NCBI GenBank assembly: GCA_014730055.1
Contig: WJIV01000017.1
Coordinates: 1-16,025, forward strand
Reading direction: 5' to 3'
Source of the DNA: Candidatus Bathyarchaeota archaeon
Lineage (GTDB): Archaea > Thermoproteota > Bathyarchaeia > TCS64
Length of the DNA: 16,025 bases
The notes under the pieces: generated by a model
Databases searched by the model: none
What the model was told of the DNA's origin: nothing
Seen by the model: only the letters and a program-made list of their open reading frames with translations
Translations under genes and position numbers: made by a program
Part shown: positions 13,955 through 16,025 of the stretch, in pieces
Numbering within the stretch: position 1 is the stretch's first letter
Layout of the letters: the number at the start of each line of letters is the position of its first letter

Positions 13955-15061
13955 ATGAAGAAACTTGGTCTCATAGTGAATCCAGTAGCAGGATTAGGAG
14001 GTAGGGTCGGTCTAAAGGGCAGTGATGGAAAGAAAATCCAGGAAAAAGCCATCGAGTTAGGAGCTGTACCTCTTTCACCTAAACGAACGATAGAAGCACT
14101 AGAAGCCATTGAGTCTGAGGTACCTTTCAAAATTATCACCTATCCCGGTAGCATGGGAGAGAATGAGGCGAAGGCAGCAAATTATATCCCCGAGGTAATT
14201 GGAAGTATTGACCCGGAGGCTACATCTGCATCTGACACAATGAAGGCGGCAACCGAAATGTTAAGCAAGAATATCGACCTCCTGCTATTCGCTGGAGGAG
14301 ATGGCACTGCTAGAGATATCTATGAGGCTATAGATTCAAAGGTACCTGTAATCGGGATCCCTGCAGGAGTAAAAATTCACAGCGGAGTATTCTCCATAAA
14401 CCCAAGATCAGCGGGAATTATTGCGGGAAACTTCCTATCTGGTCAGAGCAATACACGGGAAGCAGAGGTCATGGACATAGATGAAGAGGCCTTCAGATCC
14501 AACGAGGTTGCAGCAAGACTATACGGGTATATGATCACTCCAAATAACTTTGAATTGATTCAAGGGACAAAGGAGGCAGTTGGTCATCAGGAGGATTACG
14601 TCTTAGAGGCCATAGCCCTTGATATCATTGAGAATATGGACGAATCAACGACGTACATTCTAGGCCCAGGAACAAGTACACGACCAATCGCAACTAAATT
14701 GAGTATCGACAAAACCCTCCTTGGCGTGGACCTGATTAAAGACAAAAAACTGTTGGTAAAGGATGCTAATGAAAAACAAATTCTACGGGAAATCGAAGGG
14801 AGCCCCACTAAGATTATTATTTCAGTTATTGGGGGTCAAGGATTTATCTTTGGTAGAGGTAACCAGCAGATAAGCCCCAAAGTCATAAGAATAGTTGGAA
14901 AAAATAATCTAATCATTGTCGCTACCCCCGAGAAACTGGCCTCTCTAAAGGGTCGCCCTATGAGAGTAGATACAGGCGAGCCTGAGCTCGATAAGAATCT
15001 TCAGGGCTTTTATAGAATTTGGACAGGTTATGGGAAGAGAACAGTTTATCGCGTAAGATAA
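13955..15061 (+). CDS. ATP-NAD/AcoX-type kinase (COG3199-like)
   Basis: A 368-aa protein of the diacylglycerol kinase / NAD kinase superfamily, specifically the archaeal COG3199 type related to AcoX. It opens with LIVNPVAGLGGRVGLKGSDG (residues 6-25), carries the signature GGDGT (114-118) and then the IPAGVKIHSGVFS segment (135-147), which together bind ATP/NAD phosphates. The long C-terminal part includes YILGPGTSTRPIA and a GGQGFIFGRGNQQ glycine-rich stretch. The true substrate of this subgroup is uncertain: related NAD kinases make NADP, while AcoX proteins sit in acetoin operons. The gene starts one base after the M20 stop (TAA-A-ATG), so translation is probably coupled. The gene pair suggests a shared pathway, though I know no reaction that links them. 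Confidence 0.88.
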   Translation: MKKLGLIVNPVAGLGGRVGLKGSDGKKIQEKAIELGAVPLSPKRTIEALEAIESEVPFKIITYPGSMGENEAKAANYIPEVIGSIDPEATSASDTMKAATEMLSKNIDLLLFAGGDGTARDIYEAIDSKVPVIGIPAGVKIHSGVFSINPRSAGIIAGNFLSGQSNTREAEVMDIDEEAFRSNEVAARLYGYMITPNNFELIQGTKEAVGHQEDYVLEAIALDIIENMDESTTYILGPGTSTRPIATKLSIDKTLLGVDLIKDKKLLVKDANEKQILREIEGSPTKIIISVIGGQGFIFGRGNQQISPKVIRIVGKNNLIIVATPEKLASLKGRPMRVDTGEPELDKNLQGFYRIWTGYGKRTVYRVR

Positions 15062-15072
15062 CCAATCTTTAT

Positions 15073-15879
15073 CTAAGTCTTCGGTTTGTATGGTCCGAGA
15101 TATTCTTCCTGAAGGATGTTCCCCCCATCGATAACAAACTCGCTCCCTGTAATATAATCTGAGAGATCTGAAGCCAAGAACAGAACAAGATTACCCACAT
15201 CCTCAGGAGTACCTTGACGCCCTAAAGGAATTTTATAACCGAATTCTCTCATCTTTTCTTCCGCGTCTTTCTCTGTGTTGCTTCCTCTAAGCCAAAACGC
15301 GCTCGAGCTGTAAATGTACCCCGGTAATATGCAGTTTACATTAATCTGGTGCTGCGCTACCTCAAGGGCCAAGGCTTTTGTGAATCCGACTACAGCTGCT
15401 TTAGTAGAAGCGTAAGCCGTCTGACCCCCGGAGGGGGCCCCTACAAGTGGTCCGGTAACACTGCTCATATTGATTATCTTGCCCCGAAGCCGCTTCATCA
15501 TACCAGGTAGTACTGCTCTGCTGCATCGAAACATTCCGTAAACGTTGATGTCAAACATACTTTTCATGAAAGTGTCTTCCATATCCACTAGATTTTTTCT
15601 AGGATATACGCCAGCATTATTCACCAGGACGTCGATTTGACCGAATTCTTCCTGAATCTCGTTAAAAACTGAGTTAACCTGGTCAGTCTTAGTTACATCC
15701 ATAGTATAGTAAAACGCAACCCCACCTTCGACTTTAATGGAATCGGCTGTTCCCTCCACTTCCGGTGAGACATCTGTTAAAATTACTGAAGCGCCATTTG
15801 TAGCGAGTACTCTAGAGATCCCTGCACCAATCCCCTGCATAGCCCCAGTTATCACCGCGACTTTACCTTCTAGGTTCAT
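15073..15879 (-). CDS. Short-chain dehydrogenase/reductase, classical SDR
   Basis: A 268-aa NAD(P)-dependent oxidoreductase. Cofactor motif TGAMQGIG (11-18), an Asp at the end of strand 2 (D36, LTDVS) favouring NAD over NADP, DV at 61-62, NNAG at 87-90, and the catalytic set N112, S139/S140 (NMSS), Y156 and K160 (YASTK), followed by LPGYI (185-189). The C-terminus has the common FVIDGG strand and an unusual proline-rich tail. FabG-like proteins, sugar dehydrogenases and secondary alcohol dehydrogenases share this layout, so the substrate is open. The ATG overlaps the stop of the upstream partial gene (ATGA), indicating one operon. Convergent with the AcoX-like kinase, 11 bp between stops. Confidence 0.9.
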   Translation of the reverse strand: MNLEGKVAVITGAMQGIGAGISRVLATNGASVILTDVSPEVEGTADSIKVEGGVAFYYTMDVTKTDQVNSVFNEIQEEFGQIDVLVNNAGVYPRKNLVDMEDTFMKSMFDINVYGMFRCSRAVLPGMMKRLRGKIINMSSVTGPLVGAPSGGQTAYASTKAAVVGFTKALALEVAQHQINVNCILPGYIYSSSAFWLRGSNTEKDAEEKMREFGYKIPLGRQGTPEDVGNLVLFLASDLSDYITGSEFVIDGGNILQEEYLGPYKPKT

Positions 15880-16025
15880 CTTCCCATCCTCTTTCGTTTA
15901 TATGCGGTCCATGACATAGCCCATTTTTCTGGGTCATTGAAGGGCTCAGATTTAACCTTGTGGTTACTACTCCGGTGAGGGGCGTTTTTTACTAGATCTG
16001 GATTATCGTATGCCTCCTCTAGTAC
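15876..16025 (-). CDS. Probable glycine dehydrogenase (decarboxylating) subunit 2, C-terminal end (5' part outside window)
   Basis: An open frame entering from the right edge on the minus strand: 49 codons and a TGA at 15876-15878, with no start in the window. The peptide begins VLEEAYDNPDLVKNAPHRSS, which resembles the last conserved block of GcvPB, where an EAxxNPExVxxAPH sequence precedes the C-terminus. GcvPB is the PLP-binding subunit of the P-protein, which decarboxylates glycine in the glycine cleavage system. The following 29 residues (PFNDPEKW, then a basic RKRMGR end) differ from bacterial GcvPB tails as I recall them, so a related PLP enzyme is possible. The stop overlaps the SDR start (ATGA), evidence that the frame is truly coding. 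Confidence 0.55.
   Translation of the reverse strand, partial: VLEEAYDNPDLVKNAPHRSSNHKVKSEPFNDPEKWAMSWTAYKRKRMGR

Noticed and set aside
1..16025. CRISPR array, tRNA/rRNA genes, insertion sequence or prophage
   Set aside because: No regularly spaced repeats, no transposase or phage proteins and no tRNA-like cloverleaf in the spacers, which are all shorter than 225 bp.

Overview
The window looks archaeal. TATA-like boxes precede several genes, Shine-Dalgarno matches are of the GGTGAT type (upstream of 920 and 3742), and a T-rich terminator follows porB. The gene content also fits: a four-domain 2-oxoacid:ferredoxin oxidoreductase with fused gamma and delta subunits, a COG3199-type ATP-NAD/AcoX kinase, and a MoxR-VWA pair. 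I cannot assign a phylum from sequence alone. There are no tRNA or rRNA genes, insertion sequences, CRISPR arrays or phage genes, so this reads as ordinary, densely packed chromosome.

Layout, left to right: (1) N-terminal half of an MFS transporter (minus, runs off the left edge), divergent from a small DUF1330 protein. (2) An unrecognised conserved-looking 247-aa protein (minus), divergent from a short GH3/ANL-type adenylating enzyme (plus). (3) A zinc-ribbon membrane protein (minus), then a two-gene operon of unrelated MFS transporters (minus, transcribed 6152 to 3796). (4) The por operon (minus): porGD fusion, porA, porB, ending in a T-rich terminator. (5) A 220-bp divergent control region with several inverted repeats. 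(6) moxR and a VWA gene (plus, adjacent). (7) A zinc alcohol/polyol dehydrogenase (minus), convergent with and overlapping the VWA gene. (8) An M20 peptidase and an AcoX-like kinase (plus operon). (9) An SDR dehydrogenase (minus) overlapping by ATGA the 3' end of a further gene. That gene enters from the right edge and resembles the C-terminus of glycine dehydrogenase subunit 2; it is missing from a simple ORF list because its start lies outside the window.

Together the genes suggest a heterotroph that takes up small organic molecules (three MFS carriers), processes peptides or amino-acid conjugates (M20, possibly the glycine cleavage system) and oxidises alcohols or sugars (MDR, SDR). It would oxidise pyruvate or a related 2-oxoacid to acyl-CoA with ferredoxin (POR). 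The most interesting region is the por / moxR-vwa divergon. There a MoxR-type ATPase with a non-canonical Walker B (Gln for Asp) and its VWA partner share a repeat-rich promoter region with a three-cluster Fe-S/ThDP enzyme.
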